Shown: one piece after another, positions 35,843 to 44,638 of the stretch
How positions within the stretch are numbered: position 1 is the first letter of the stretch
How the letters are laid out: each line of letters opens with the position of its first letter
Origin: Clostridioides difficile_A
GTDB lineage: Bacteria > Bacillota > Clostridia > Peptostreptococcales > Peptostreptococcaceae
Direction of reading: 5' to 3'
Assembly (NCBI GenBank): GCA_945909635.1
Contig: OX246690.1
Span: 4,030,001-4,094,000 of the forward strand
Length of the DNA stretch: 64,000 nt
The notes under the pieces: model-generated
The model's input: the letters and a program-made list of their open reading frames with translations, nothing else
Database searches by the model: none
Told to the model about the DNA's origin: nothing
Program-made: the position numbers and the translations under genes

Positions 35843-38800
35843 CTATTCAGCTATATTGTAAACTTTTAACTTATCTTTGTTTAGATGTTTCTTCTTAACT
35901 TCTACTAAAGCTTTTAATGTATCCAAAGATGTCATTATTTCGGTAGAGAACTCAATCGCTGTTCTTCTTATCTTAAATCCATCTCTTGTAGAATCATTTC
36001 CTTTAGTTGGTGTATTTATTACTATATCAACTTGTTTATTTCTTATAGCATCTAATATGTTTGGTCTAGATTCTTCTACTCTATTTACTGTATCAGCCTC
36101 TATTCCATTTTCTCTTAGACTCTTAGCTGTTCCTTCTGTAGCGACAAAAGTGTATCCTAACTCTTTCATATCTTTTGCTATCTCTATAAACTCATCTTTA
36201 TCAAGATTATTAACAGTAGCAAGCACTACTCCTCTTTCATCAGACATATGTCTACCTGCTGCTAAAAATCCTTTGTATAAAGCTTCTTCTAAGTTTTCTC
36301 CTACACCTAGAACCTCTCCTGTAGACTTCATCTCAGGTCCTAGACTTACTTCAACTTTAGATAATTTAGACATTGAGAATACTGGCACTTTTACTGATAC
36401 TAATTTTGGCTCTTTGTAAACTCCTGTACCGTATCCTAAATCTTTTAATTTTGCTCCTAACATACACTTAGTTGCTAAGTCAACTATTGGTACTCCACTA
36501 ACTTTACTTATATATGGAACTGTTCTACTAGCTCTAGGATTAACCTCAATTATATATAATTCATTTTGGAATTCTATAAATTGTATATTAACCATACCAA
36601 TTACATTAAGTTCTAAAGCTATTTTTTTAGTGTATTCTACTATCTTTTCTTTTATTTCATCAGATATATTTTGACTTGGATACATTGTTGTACTGTCTCC
36701 AGAGTGAACTCCAGCTCTTTCTAAATGCTCCATTATACCAGGTATTAATATATCTTCTCTATCACATATCGCATCTACTTCTATTTCTCTACCAGTTAGA
36801 TATTTATCTATAAGTACTGGGTTTTTGTGGTCCCTATCAAATGCATCCTGTAAGTATTGAGATAATTTTTCTTCATTATAAGTTATTTCCATGCCTTGAC
36901 CACCAAGTACATAAGATGGTCTAACTAATACTGGATAACCCAATTCATTAGCAATTTCAATACCTTCACTAAGTGACCATACGCCTTTTCCTTTTGGTCT
37001 ATTTATATCTAGTTTTTCTAATAAGTCATCAAACTTCTCTCTATCTTCTGCTGCATCTATATCATCAAAATCAGTACCTAATATAGGTATATTTTTTTCG
37101 TGTAAGAACTTAGCTAATTTTATAGCTGTTTGCCCACCAAACTGTAATATTACACCTTCTGGCTTTTCTTTTTCGATTATACTTAGAACTTCTTCTTCTG
37201 TTAATGGTTCAAAATACAACTTGTCTGATGTATCAAAATCTGTACTTACTGTCTCTGGGTTATTGTTTATAATTATAGTTTCTATGTCCATTTTTCTTAA
37301 AGATTTTACACAATGAACTGAACAATAGTCAAACTCTATACCTTGGCCTATTCTTATTGGCCCAGAACCCAACACTATTACCTTTTTCTTATCACTAACA
37401 ACTACCTCATCATATTGTTCATAAGTTGAATAATAGTAAGGAGATATAGCATCTATCTCACCTGCACAAGTATCAACCATCTTATATGCTGGTTTTATAT
37501 TATATAGACTTCTCAATTCATATAATTTTTCTGGACTTATTTTCATTAAGTCAGATATACCTTTATCAGAAAATCCTTTTTTCTTTAATTCAAGAAGATA
37601 ATCTTTAGTTAAATCTTCAATTTTCATAACTTTTAATTTTTCTTCTTGCTCTACTATCCATTTAAATTTATTTATAAACCATTTGTCTATACCTGTAATT
37701 TGCTCTATCATTTCTACTTTATAGCCTCTTCTTATCATCTCAGCTAAGTCAAATAGTCTCTCATCATCAGGTACTACAACTCTTTTCTTTAGTTCCTCAA
37801 TACTTCTTTCTTCAGATGGTGTGTGAACCAATGAATATTTTCCTGTTTCAAGTGATCTTATTCCTTTAAGAATAGCCGCTTCAAAGTTACTTCCTATACT
37901 CATTATTTCACCAGTTGCCATCATCTTAGTTCCTAATTTTCTATTTGCTTTTTTAAATTTGTCAAATGGCCATTTTGGTATTTTTGCTACTACATAATCT
38001 ATAGTTGGTTCAAAACAAGCATAAGTTTTTTTAGTTACTGCATTTTCTATCTCATCTAAAGTGTATCCTAGAGCTATTTTTGATGAAACTTTAGCTATTG
38101 GATATCCTGTAGCTTTTGATGCTAAAGCTGATGATCTACTAACTCTTGGATTTATCTCTATAACTGCATATTCAAAACTATGTGGATTAAGTGCAAATTG
38201 AACATTACATCCACCTTGAACTTCTACTGCATTTAATATATCTAAAGATGCTTTTTTAAGCATCGCACATTCTTTATTGCTTAGAGTTTGAGTTGGGGCA
38301 ACAACTATACTATCTCCTGTATGAACTCCAACTGGGTCTATATTCTCCATATTACATACAACAATACAGTTACCTTTTGAATCTCTTATTACTTCATATT
38401 CTATTTCTTTCCAACCTTTTATACTCTTTTCAAGAAGAACTTGACCTACTGGACTTAATTGTAATCCATGTGAAAGTATTTCTCTTAATTCTTCTTCATT
38501 ATCGGCTATACCTCCACCAGTTCCACCTAATGTATACGCTGGTCTTACAACTACTGGATAACCTATTGTAAGTGCATAGTCAAGACCTGCTTGTAAATCT
38601 GTAACTATATCACTAACTATTACTGGCTGATTTATTTCTTTCATTACATCTCTAAATATGTCTCTATCTTCACCTTTTTTGATAGATTCTACTGAAGTTC
38701 CTATTATCTTTACTCCATATTTATCTAGTATTCCTTTTTCATAAAGCTCAACTGCTAAGTTTAGCCCTGTTTGCCCACCCATACCTGCAAGTAAACTATC

Positions 38801-39049
38801 TGGTCTTTCTTTTTCTATTATTTTTTCTATAAATTCTATTGTTAATGGTTCTATATATATTTTATCTGCCACTTCTTTATCAGTCATTATCGTAGCTGGA
38901 TTACTGTTTATTAATACAACTTCAATTCCCTCTTCTTTTAAAGATTGGCAAGCTTGTGTCCCTGAATAGTCAAATTCCGCTGCTTGACCTATTATTATTG
39001 GTCCTGACCCTAATACTAAAGTTTTCTTTATACTATCTAATTTAGGCAT
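35843..39049 (-). CDS. carB: Carbamoyl-phosphate synthase large subunit, copy 2
   Basis: A 1068-aa protein, colinear with copy 1 without gaps. Both ATP-grasp halves and the allosteric domain are present and no key motif is visibly lost (LGSGPIIIGQ, LGSGPIRIGQ, the NPRVSRSSALASKATGYP and NPRASRTVPYISKVSG metal/ATP segments). Differences from copy 1 are spread over the first 900 residues, while the last third is almost identical even at the DNA level. Its partner CarA has lost the glutaminase site, so this enzyme may run on free ammonia. It lies in the pyrF-carA-carB operon. Confidence 0.95.
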   Translation of the reverse strand: MPKLDSIKKTLVLGSGPIIIGQAAEFDYSGTQACQSLKEEGIEVVLINSNPATIMTDKEVADKIYIEPLTIEFIEKIIEKERPDSLLAGMGGQTGLNLAVELYEKGILDKYGVKIIGTSVESIKKGEDRDIFRDVMKEINQPVIVSDIVTDLQAGLDYALTIGYPVVVRPAYTLGGTGGGIADNEEELREILSHGLQLSPVGQVLLEKSIKGWKEIEYEVIRDSKGNCIVVCNMENIDPVGVHTGDSIVVAPTQTLSNKECAMLKKASLDILNAVEVQGGCNVQFALNPHSFEYAVIEINPRVSRSSALASKATGYPIAKVSSKIALGYTLDEIENAVTKKTYACFEPTIDYVVAKIPKWPFDKFKKANRKLGTKMMATGEIMSIGSNFEAAILKGIRSLETGKYSLVHTPSEERSIEELKKRVVVPDDERLFDLAEMIRRGYKVEMIEQITGIDKWFINKFKWIVEQEEKLKVMKIEDLTKDYLLELKKKGFSDKGISDLMKISPEKLYELRSLYNIKPAYKMVDTCAGEIDAISPYYYSTYEQYDEVVVSDKKKVIVLGSGPIRIGQGIEFDYCSVHCVKSLRKMDIETIIINNNPETVSTDFDTSDKLYFEPLTEEEVLSIIEKEKPEGVILQFGGQTAIKLAKFLHEKNIPILGTDFDDIDAAEDREKFDDLLEKLDINRPKGKGVWSLSEGIEIANELGYPVLVRPSYVLGGQGMEITYNEEKLSQYLQDAFDRDHKNPVLIDKYLTGREIEVDAICDREDILIPGIMEHLERAGVHSGDSTTMYPSQNISDEIKEKIVEYTKKIALELNVIGMVNIQFIEFQNELYIIEVNPRASRTVPYISKVSGVPIVDLATKCMLGAKLKDLGYGTGVYKEPKLVSVKVPVFSMSKLSKVEVSLGPEMKSTGEVLGVGENLEEALYKGFLAAGRHMSDERGVVLATVNNLDKDEFIEIAKDMKELGYTFVATEGTAKSLRENGIEADTVNRVEESRPNILDAIRNKQVDIVINTPTKGNDSTRDGFKIRRTAIEFSTEIMTSLDTLKALVEVKKKHLNKDKLKVYNIAE

Positions 39050-39101
39050 AAATTTTTCTCCTTATCTAAATGGTTTTTACTATCTGTAAATAATACTAAA
39101 T

Positions 39102-40145
39102 CTATATTAATGCTAAGAATTTGTTAAATATACAATCTAAATCTTCTATTGTTGTGTATTCTGGAATGTACTGAACACTATATATTGGTAATTCTTTATG
39201 TTTCATTCCTTCTATAGTATTGTCATTTAAATTTATATGAGTTATCTCTGTATTTTCTGGCATTTCTGAAACATTATATCCATGATTTTGAGAAGTTATA
39301 AACACTTTTCCAGTTTTTAAACATTTAACTGGATGATTTCCTCCTCTATGTCCAAATGTAAGCTTTGAAGTTTTTCCTCCTAATGCCAAAGCTAAAATTT
39401 GATGTCCTAAACCGATTCCTGTCAGTGGCTTTTTACCTACTAAATTTTTTATATTTTCAACTATATCATTTACATCTTCTGGATTTCCTGGTCCATTAGA
39501 TAATAATATTAAGTCAGGATTTATATTTAAAATTTCTTCTGATGTAGTCATCGCTGGTACTATAGTTATATCACAGTTACAAGCTTTAAGAGACTCTAGT
39601 ATACTATTTTTAACACCAAAATCTATAACTACAACTTTTGCACCAGTCCCTTTAATATTTTCAATTTCTTTTCTTGTAACATTTTTTACTGAATCCTTGT
39701 TACAATGCTCTGCTAACTTAGATTCAACATCTTGTAATGATGCATTTTCTAAAGTTATGATACCTCTCTTTGTTCCATTATTTCTAATAATTTTAGTTAA
39801 TGCTCTTGTATCTATCCCTTCAAGTCCTATTACCTTATTTTGCTTTAGGTATGTGTCTATATCCATCTCACATCTAAAATTATTTGGGTTATCACTTTTT
39901 TCTCTTACAATAAGTCCTTTTACTTGTACTTTATTTGATTCTACATCTTCTAGATTTATCCCATAGTTACCTATAAGTGGATAAGTCATAGTAACTATTT
40001 GTCCATAATAAGTTGCATCTGTTAATAGCTCTCCATATCCAGCCATTGAAGTGTTAAATACAACTTCTCCAACAGTTTCTTTTAGATATCCAAATGCTTT
40101 TCCTTCAAATACTGTTCCATCTTCTAAAATTAATTTCCCCTTCAT
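39102..40145 (-). CDS. carA: CarA paralogue with inactivated glutaminase site, copy 2
   Basis: A 347-aa protein, colinear with copy 1. In the GATase domain the nucleophile is gone: GIGLGHQ has Gly245 (codon GGT) in place of Cys, and SVQYIPEY has Ile327 in place of the catalytic His; Glu329 remains. The N-terminal CarB-contact half is well kept (NTSMAGYGELLTDATYYGQIVTMTYP, IDTRALTKIIRNNG). It therefore should still bind CarB but cannot use glutamine. The frame is open throughout, so it is not a decaying pseudogene in an obvious way. It lies between pyrF and carB copy 2, 25 bp after pyrF, with GGGAGG before ATG. Confidence 0.93.
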   Translation of the reverse strand: MKGKLILEDGTVFEGKAFGYLKETVGEVVFNTSMAGYGELLTDATYYGQIVTMTYPLIGNYGINLEDVESNKVQVKGLIVREKSDNPNNFRCEMDIDTYLKQNKVIGLEGIDTRALTKIIRNNGTKRGIITLENASLQDVESKLAEHCNKDSVKNVTRKEIENIKGTGAKVVVIDFGVKNSILESLKACNCDITIVPAMTTSEEILNINPDLILLSNGPGNPEDVNDIVENIKNLVGKKPLTGIGLGHQILALALGGKTSKLTFGHRGGNHPVKCLKTGKVFITSQNHGYNVSEMPENTEITHINLNDNTIEGMKHKELPIYSVQYIPEYTTIEDLDCIFNKFLALI

Positions 40146-40170
40146 ATAAGCTACCTCCCAAATATTTTAT

Positions 40171-40887
40171 CTAAGCATTTTCTATTTCTTTTACAATATT
40201 AATCGCTGATTCTCTTGGATTTTCTGCTTTTGTTATAGGTCTTCCAACAACTAAATAATGAGCTCCTCTTTTTATTGCATCTGATGGAGTTACAACTCTT
40301 TTTTGGTCTCCAACCTCTGCTGATTTAGGTCTTATGCCTGGACAAACTGTTATAAAATCAGTTCCACATGCTTCTACTATCTTATCTACTTCTTGTGCTG
40401 AACAAACAACCCCATCTATTCCTGATTCTTTTGCCAGTTTAGCTCTCTTTATAGCTAACTCTTCTGTTGTCATATTGCATCCTATATCTTGTAAGTCTTG
40501 ATTGCTTAATGAAGTTAGAACTGTTACTCCAACTACTAAAGGCTTTTCTATATTTAATCTTTCTGCTTCTTCTTTAGCAACTAGTGCACATTGTCTCATT
40601 CCTTCCATATCTGATACATGTATTGTCATTAACCAAACATTATCTCTTACTGCAGCTCTTACTGCACTTTTCATTGTATTTGGAATATCATGGAATTTAA
40701 GGTCTAAAAATATTTTTTTCCCTTTTTCTTTAAGATAATCTATCGTTTTTCCTTTTGTAGCAACATATTGCTCTAATCCTACTTTAAATATATCCACACT
40801 ATCCTCTAATTTGTCTATTAATTCTTTAGCTTTATCAAATTCGTCAGTATCAATTGCAACTATTAATTTTTCTTTACCATTTATCAT
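40171..40887 (-). CDS. pyrF: Orotidine 5'-phosphate decarboxylase
   Basis: A 238-aa TIM-barrel enzyme that makes UMP from OMP, the last de novo pyrimidine step. The catalytic DxKxxD array is in KKIFLDLKFHDIPNTM, and the C-terminal VCPGIRPKSAEVGDQKRVVTPSDAIKRGAHYLVVGRPI holds the phosphate-binding loop. This is the short PyrF group 1 form. It is the first gene after two PyrR-type attenuators and leads into carA copy 2 and carB copy 2. Confidence 0.96.
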   Translation of the reverse strand: MINGKEKLIVAIDTDEFDKAKELIDKLEDSVDIFKVGLEQYVATKGKTIDYLKEKGKKIFLDLKFHDIPNTMKSAVRAAVRDNVWLMTIHVSDMEGMRQCALVAKEEAERLNIEKPLVVGVTVLTSLSNQDLQDIGCNMTTEELAIKRAKLAKESGIDGVVCSAQEVDKIVEACGTDFITVCPGIRPKSAEVGDQKRVVTPSDAIKRGAHYLVVGRPITKAENPRESAINIVKEIENA

Positions 40888-40924
40888 TTTTACATCTCCT
40901 TTTTAATAAAGCCTAAATCTTCAT

Positions 40925-41017
40925 AAAAAAATCCTCACACCAAAAGAGGCACAAGGATTTTATCTATACATAACTCAATTCTTAGCTATGAGATATCTTT
41001 CCCAGTCTCTCTGGACT
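40925..41017 (-). promoter_or_regulatory. PyrR-type transcription attenuator 1 (proximal to pyrF)
   Basis: On the minus strand the PyrR-binding loop AGTCCAGAGAGACT (41004-41017) is followed by an intrinsic terminator with stem AAAATCCTTGTGCC / GGTGTGAGGATTTT and a T7 tail (40925-40961). The loop matches the Bacillus anti-antiterminator core UCCAGAGAGGCU except for one base. UMP-bound PyrR would promote termination ahead of pyrF. Confidence 0.82.
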
Positions 41018-41063
41018 AGTTTAAAAGACTTTATTATATTTAAATTTTTATTTTATACTCATC

Positions 41064-41133
41064 AAAAACCTCTAGAAGATTTACTAGAGGTTATATATTA
41101 ACACTATCTATAACCCTTTAGTCTCTCTGGACT
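41064..41133 (-). promoter_or_regulatory. PyrR-type transcription attenuator 2 (distal)
   Basis: A second PyrR loop, AGTCCAGAGAGACT (41120-41133), identical in 14 bases to the first, is followed by a terminator with stem AACCTCTAG / CTAGAGGTT and T5 (41064-41092). The two units are in series, so a transcript must pass both to reach pyrF. Confidence 0.82.
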
Positions 41134-41262
41134 AATTTAAGGAATTTAGCTGTAATATTTTTCTTTATTAATATAACTTTATGTATCTCTAAGATAATTT
41201 AAAGTTTTATCTTTTTTTATAATTAAACCACTAATTGCTTTTTATGTCAATAAGTCTTTGAA

Positions 41263-41898
41263 TTATTCTTCATCTTTATCAAACAATTTTTTTTCAAAAT
41301 ATGACTCTGCATTATATATCGCAGCAGCTGGATTATGCCCAGTTACTCTATCTTTGACAATTAGAGTTGTTATAGGAGCTTCCATATATTTCATGGCTAA
41401 TGTATCATGTCCAACACATAATCCAAGAATTACATTAAGGTCAACTTTAGCTTCATTTAAAAACAAAGCCTGTCCTATTGGATTACACATTATTTCATCT
41501 GCACACTTTGATATTGTTTGAGATGCTTCTAAGCCAACTGTGCTCTTAGATATTGCTCCATTTTTACATATAACCGAAAATACTTCAAATCCATGGTGTT
41601 CAAATATTTTTTGTACTGTTTGCATTTCTCTTTTTAATCCAATACAAAATGCTATACCTATTTTTTTATAATCACATTTCTTAGCAAACTCTATTATCTC
41701 TTTTAGTCTAGTATATTGACAATACCCTTCTGACTCAACTAATCCAGCATTATAAGCTATTTTTCTATTTTCCTCTTCCTCATAAAGTTGTTTTGCTTTT
41801 TGTTGTAGCTCAACTTCTCTAGTAGGACATATCTTCATTAGCTTATCCATATTTCCATCAGAACAACCTCTAAGATTACACTTTCCACACTTGTACAT
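41263..41898 (-). CDS. DUF1847 family metal-binding-type protein
   Basis: A 211-aa cysteine-rich protein of the DUF1847 family. The N-terminus MYKCGKCNLRGCSDG looks like a metal or cluster site; other conserved cysteines are in FCIGLKRE, VICKNGAISK, IMCNPIGQA and LGLCVGHDTLA. GGGG nine bases upstream favours ATG 41898 over TTG 41904. It follows the nitroreductase-like gene by 23 bp. Cofactor and function are unknown; a redox partnership with the nitroreductase is an inference from context. Confidence 0.82.
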   Translation of the reverse strand: MYKCGKCNLRGCSDGNMDKLMKICPTREVELQQKAKQLYEEEENRKIAYNAGLVESEGYCQYTRLKEIIEFAKKCDYKKIGIAFCIGLKREMQTVQKIFEHHGFEVFSVICKNGAISKSTVGLEASQTISKCADEIMCNPIGQALFLNEAKVDLNVILGLCVGHDTLAMKYMEAPITTLIVKDRVTGHNPAAAIYNAESYFEKKLFDKDEE

Positions 41899-41921
41899 AT
41901 CCAATATCCCCTTCCAAAATT

Positions 41922-42836
41922 TTATTCTTCTTGTGATTCTTCTTTCTCTGGACTTACACTTTCTTCTGGTATCTCTTCTTCTGGTTTGGCATGCTCAACT
42001 ACAGTTATAAAATATGATTTTCCTATTTTATTTCTTATTGGAAGTTTTTCATATGAAACATCTATTTTATTTTTTATACATGCTATGTCAAAATGTCTTA
42101 ATCCTACGCCTAAGCTAACTTTATTCATATCTTCACAATGTTTCTTAGGTTTTTTTTCAAATAAATGAAGACCTCGTTCATCCTTATGGAAATACCACGG
42201 TTGAGAATTCTTTACAGATGGAGCTCTTCTTGTAAATTCTAATACTTCTTTCCACTTTTTATTTCTGTTTATTTTATTTATCATATCTTTTACTGGTTTT
42301 CTATCAGGTCTAGCATATCTTGTTCTAAATAAATCCTCATTTCTCGCTGGATATCCAAAAGCTATTATTATATAAGGATACTCTATTTCTTCTTCCTTAT
42401 CTTCTTCTGTTTTTATTCCAGCTAAATAATCTAAATCGTCTTCTTCATCTTCTTCAGAGTTTTTATTTCCTATATCTACAAATTCTAAAATATCTTCTCT
42501 CTTTAAGTTTCCCTCCAGCCAACAGGTAGCTACACCCAATGTTGTAAGACGTAAAACTACACCTTCTGTAGCAAAACCTATATTTTGTAGATAATCTTCT
42601 CCTTTATTTGATGTGATTACTATATAATGAGGTGCTTTTACTTTACATTCCTTACCCATTAAGAAATGTATTATATGACCTCTATCAACAACATGCGCTT
42701 TAATATTTAAATCTTCATTTAAATATTCTAAATTTTTACAACTTCTCTTTATTTCTTCCATTAATGGCTTTTTTATCTTATTACTGGAAAAATTTCTTAC
42801 AGATTTTCTATAAAAAATGGCTTCATAAAGCTCCAT
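41922..42836 (-). CDS. Nitroreductase-family protein (TM1586-like) with acidic insert and tail
   Basis: A 304-aa FMN-binding fold protein. It starts MELYEAIFYRKSVRNFSSNKI, a typical nitroreductase opening, and has a second half with RRAPSVKNSQPWYFHKD, as in the TM1586-type double nitroreductase domain. Unusual are an acidic stretch in the middle (EEDEEDDLDYLAG...EEDKEEEIE) and an acidic tail (PEEEIPEESVSPEKEESQEE). GGAGGG precedes ATG. It is coupled to the DUF1847 gene. Substrate unknown. Confidence 0.85.
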   Translation of the reverse strand: MELYEAIFYRKSVRNFSSNKIKKPLMEEIKRSCKNLEYLNEDLNIKAHVVDRGHIIHFLMGKECKVKAPHYIVITSNKGEDYLQNIGFATEGVVLRLTTLGVATCWLEGNLKREDILEFVDIGNKNSEEDEEDDLDYLAGIKTEEDKEEEIEYPYIIIAFGYPARNEDLFRTRYARPDRKPVKDMINKINRNKKWKEVLEFTRRAPSVKNSQPWYFHKDERGLHLFEKKPKKHCEDMNKVSLGVGLRHFDIACIKNKIDVSYEKLPIRNKIGKSYFITVVEHAKPEEEIPEESVSPEKEESQEE

Positions 42837-43204
42837 TTATGCCCTCCTAACTGAAATCTTCTGTTCATAATATATAAACTACTATATTTAAACATATATA
42901 AGCTTTGCCAGAAAATTTTTTATTTCATTATTTATATTTATCTCATTATTATATTATAAGTTTTTTTCAGTATTCTTGTATAGCTTTTCACTAAAAAAGT
43001 ATTTTTATTTCTACTTTAATACTAATATCAACAAAAAATATTCTTCCAATTAAGTTTGTGCTTCTAAACAATCTGTTTTAATTAAAATAGATATTTTTTA
43101 TTTCTTAGTTTATAGAGTATAAATATTTTAAATATGACCCAAAATCTAAGTAATGTTATAATACTTTATAGGTTATTCAATATTAAAAATATAGGAGGAT
43201 AAAC
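42837..43204. other. Divergent intergenic region, promoter of the aminopeptidase only
   Basis: AT-rich spacer between the nitroreductase-like and aminopeptidase genes. A possible plus-strand promoter is ATGACC (43134-43139), 17 bp, TATAAT (43157-43162). I see no operator, RNA structure or small gene. Confidence 0.4.
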
Positions 43205-44434
43205 ATGGATTTAAATAGAAATTTAGAGAAATATGCTGAATTGGCAATCAAGGTCGGGATTAACATACAGCCAGGTCAAACTTTACTTATAAAATCACCA
43301 ATAGAATGTGCTGATTTTGCAAGAAATGCACTTAAAGAAGCATATAAATGTGGTGCTAAAAATGTATATATAGAATGGTCTGATGAAGAAAGTGCTCTTA
43401 TTAAGTATTTATATGCTCCAGATGAAGCATTTCATGAGTTCCCAAAATGGACAGCAGAACAATATGTAGATATAGCAAAAGAAGGTGGAGCATTTTTATC
43501 AGTATATGCTCAAAATCCTGACTTACTAAAAGATGTTGACCCTGAAAGAGTGGCAAATTTTCAAAAAGCATCTGGTAAGGCTTTAAAAGAATGGCGTTCT
43601 TATACTCTAACTGATAAATGTAAATGGAGCATAGTTTCTGTGCCAACAAAAGCATGGGCAAAAAAAGTATTTCCAAATTTATCAGAAGAAAAAGCAATCG
43701 AAGAATTATGGAATGCTATATTTAAGTGTTCAAGAGTGGATGGTCAGGACCCTATAAAAGCATGGGAGGAACATAATAAAAATCTTAAGTCTAAAATGGA
43801 TTTCTTAAATAAAAATAATTTTAAAACTTTAAAATATAAATCTTCAAAAACTGATTTGACTTTAGATTTGCCAAAAGGTCATATTTGGTTAAGTGGAGCA
43901 TCTAAAGACCCTAATGGAATAAGCTTTAATCCTAACATCCCAACAGAAGAAATCTTTGGAATGCCACATAAGTTTAAAGTGAATGGAACTGTTTATAGTA
44001 CTAAACCTCTTGTTTATGGTGGAAATATAATTGATAATTTCTTCTTAACTTTTAAAGATGGAAAAATAATAGATTTTTCTGCTGAAAAAGGACTTGAAAC
44101 TTTAAAGAAACTTATTGAAACAGATGAAGGTTCTCAATATTTAGGAGAAGTTGCTCTTGTTCCATACAACTCACCAATATCCAATACAGATATAATTTTT
44201 TATAATACTCTATATGATGAGAATGCTTCTTGCCATTTTGCAATTGGTTCTGCTTACAGAACTTGTCTAGATGGTGGAAACAATTTAAAAGATGAAGAAT
44301 TGGATGAATATGGTGTAAATGATAGCTTAACACATGTAGACTTTATGATTGGGTCTGATGATATGGATATTATAGGAGAAACTTATGATGGAAAGCAAAT
44401 ACAAATTTTTAAAAATGGCAACTGGGCTTTTTAA
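43205..44434 (+). CDS. Aminopeptidase, family M29 (AmpS/PepS type)
   Basis: A 409-aa cytoplasmic metallo-aminopeptidase. The N-terminal LEKYAELAIKVGINIQPGQTLLIKSPIECADFARNALKEAYKCGAKNVYIEW and the catalytic half with PNIPTEEIFGMPHKFKVNGTV, EVALVPYNSPIS and THVDFMIGSDDMDIIGE carry the glutamates, histidine and aspartates that bind the two metals. Length is standard. Monocistronic, with GGAGG before ATG and a strong terminator after the stop. Likely recycles peptides to free amino acids, relevant to an amino-acid fermenter. Confidence 0.94.
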   Translation: MDLNRNLEKYAELAIKVGINIQPGQTLLIKSPIECADFARNALKEAYKCGAKNVYIEWSDEESALIKYLYAPDEAFHEFPKWTAEQYVDIAKEGGAFLSVYAQNPDLLKDVDPERVANFQKASGKALKEWRSYTLTDKCKWSIVSVPTKAWAKKVFPNLSEEKAIEELWNAIFKCSRVDGQDPIKAWEEHNKNLKSKMDFLNKNNFKTLKYKSSKTDLTLDLPKGHIWLSGASKDPNGISFNPNIPTEEIFGMPHKFKVNGTVYSTKPLVYGGNIIDNFFLTFKDGKIIDFSAEKGLETLKKLIETDEGSQYLGEVALVPYNSPISNTDIIFYNTLYDENASCHFAIGSAYRTCLDGGNNLKDEELDEYGVNDSLTHVDFMIGSDDMDIIGETYDGKQIQIFKNGNWAF

Positions 44435-44448
44435 TCTATGCTTTAACT

Positions 44449-44492
44449 AAAAAGGGCTGATGGAAGTTATACCAGACTTCCCAGCCCTTTTT
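44449..44492 (+). terminator. Intrinsic terminator after the M29 aminopeptidase gene
   Basis: Stem AAAAAGGGCTG.TGGAAGT / ACTTCC.AGCCCTTTTT with a short loop and T tail. Confidence 0.92.
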
Positions 44493-44638
44493 AATGTTGA
44501 TGATAAATATTTTTTTATATTAATTAATCTCATTTTTATAGATTAATTCCTATTGTTTCAAACATAAGTATCTAAAACTTATATCTATATTATATATAAA
44601 ATATCCTATTTAGTAAAACCTTTATTTTAATTTACATG

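Noticed and set aside
39102..40145. Sequencing error as the cause of the CarA2 Cys and His changes
   Set aside because: Two separate active-site codons are changed (GGT and ATT) with no frame disruption, and many neutral differences accompany them; two coincident errors are unlikely.
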